In this document: piece by piece, positions 63,734 through 64,000 of the stretch
Layout of the letters: each line of letters starts with the position of its first letter
Position numbering within the stretch: position 1 is the stretch's first letter
Source of the DNA: JACMLD01 sp044227095
GTDB taxonomy: Bacteria; Bacteroidota; Bacteroidia; Chitinophagales; Chitinophagaceae
Length of the DNA stretch: 64,000 nucleotides
Assembly: GCA_044227095.1 (NCBI GenBank)
Contig: JBGAFV010000001.1
Location: 3,596,001-3,660,000 of the forward strand
Direction of reading: 5' to 3'
Notes under the pieces: generated by a model
Databases searched by the model: none
What the model saw: only the letters and a program-made list of their open reading frames with translations
Told to the model about the DNA's origin: nothing
Made by a program: the position numbers and the translations under genes

Positions 63734-64000
63734 ATGAAAAATATAATTATTGGCATAGCAATAGCTGCCACAACTTTAGCAGCCTGCAACAGCGGCAACA
63801 ATAAAAATGCGGATACAAAACAAAATACTGAAAACAAGGACACAGCCATAGCAACCCATCTGCAGGCAACAACCGATACAGCAGGCACACAAACCACTAC
63901 TGCATTTCCTGCCAAAGAAATAATTACAGGCTACCTGCAATTGAAAAATGCTTTAGCAAAAGATAATGGCAAGGATGCAGCCACAGCAGGCAATACAATG
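63734..64000 (+). CDS. DUF3347 lipoprotein (3' truncated by window edge)
   Basis: The frame from ATG 63734 is open to the right edge (89 codons). It has a lipobox (TTLAAC, Cys near 17) and then a low-complexity Thr/Asn linker before GYLQLKNALAKDNGKDAA, the start of a DUF3347 repeat like that of the preceding gene. Membrane-anchored partner of the metal module. Confidence 0.8.
   Translation, partial: MKNIIIGIAIAATTLAACNSGNNKNADTKQNTENKDTAIATHLQATTDTAGTQTTTAFPAKEIITGYLQLKNALAKDNGKDAATAGNTM

Noticed and set aside
1..64000. CRISPR array, tRNA or rRNA genes
   Set aside because: No regularly spaced repeats of CRISPR type and no cloverleaf or rRNA-like sequence were seen; phased CGTAT repeats are too short and few for CRISPR.

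Overview
The window comes from a Bacteroidota chromosome, most likely a Chitinophagaceae-like or other Sphingobacteriales-type genome. Moderate to low GC, TAnnTTTG-type promoter elements, DUF4134/TraE, a YWFCY-type coupling protein and HYC_CC_PP/DUF3347 metal proteins all point there. No rRNA, tRNA or CRISPR array was found, and neither was an integrase. Both ends cut through genes.

Region 1 (1-6.5 kb): the 3' part of a large SF1 helicase with a C-terminal Vsr-like nuclease (probable defence gene) ends at a 15-bp stem terminator. It is followed by a small reverse-strand group with an orphan conjugation gene (traE), an XRE regulator and unknown genes. Region 2 (6.7-9.5 kb): a membrane hybrid histidine kinase/response regulator with a LuxR output, and a GNAT acetyltransferase. 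Region 3 (9.86-13.8 kb): a complete fluoride-stress operon. It has a Bacteroidota promoter, a fluoride riboswitch with a visible translational switch, a CLC-F antiporter, DUF190, CrcB/Fluc, UspA and enolase (the classic fluoride target). Region 4 (13.8-28.2 kb): an OmpR/histidine-kinase pair, a periplasmic PepSY-like protein, two YncE-type propellers, a TolC/MFP/RND efflux pump, two PAP2 phosphatases, EamA, a phosphatase-like hydrolase and an MFS transporter. Near-identical tandem sites (TTC..AAATC, 11-bp period) sit before the PepSY-like and second propeller genes, and a weaker copy sits before the regulator itself.

Region 5 (28.4-58.5 kb) looks like a mobile or mobilizable accessory segment. 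It opens with an unusual 1132-residue cold-shock-domain/HARP-like/zinc-ribbon protein and a structured non-coding stretch, then ssb, a DUF932 gene and radC. It closes with a candidate oriT palindrome, MobC-like protein, MobA/VirD2-type relaxase and a split TraG/VirD4 coupling protein. Between these lies the main defence cargo: a reverse-strand eight-gene operon (37-53.3 kb) made of an AbiEi-like repressor, AbiEii-type nucleotidyltransferase, HsdM, HsdS, NERD/tandem-kinase/NTPase giant, a 516-residue unknown, a 1782-residue HerA/DUF87-like ATPase and a PP2C phosphatase. The core resembles the Methylation-Associated Defence System (MADS). It lacks an HsdR translocase and lacks obvious MAD1/MAD3/MAD4 equivalents, and it is flanked by an AbiE-like toxin-antitoxin pair at one end and PP2C at the other. 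Two 27-bp palindromes of identical geometry, one before the repressor and one before the nucleotidyltransferase gene, suggest autoregulation. A DUF4365 protein and a HIRAN-domain protein flank it.

Region 6 (58.7-64 kb): a second PepSY-like protein, a 58-residue small protein, a Fic AMP-transferase with helically phased CGTAT repeats in its promoter, and a heavy-metal module (HMA-AraC fusion, HMA-membrane protein, histidine-rich HYC_CC_PP protein, two DUF3347 proteins) that runs off the right edge.
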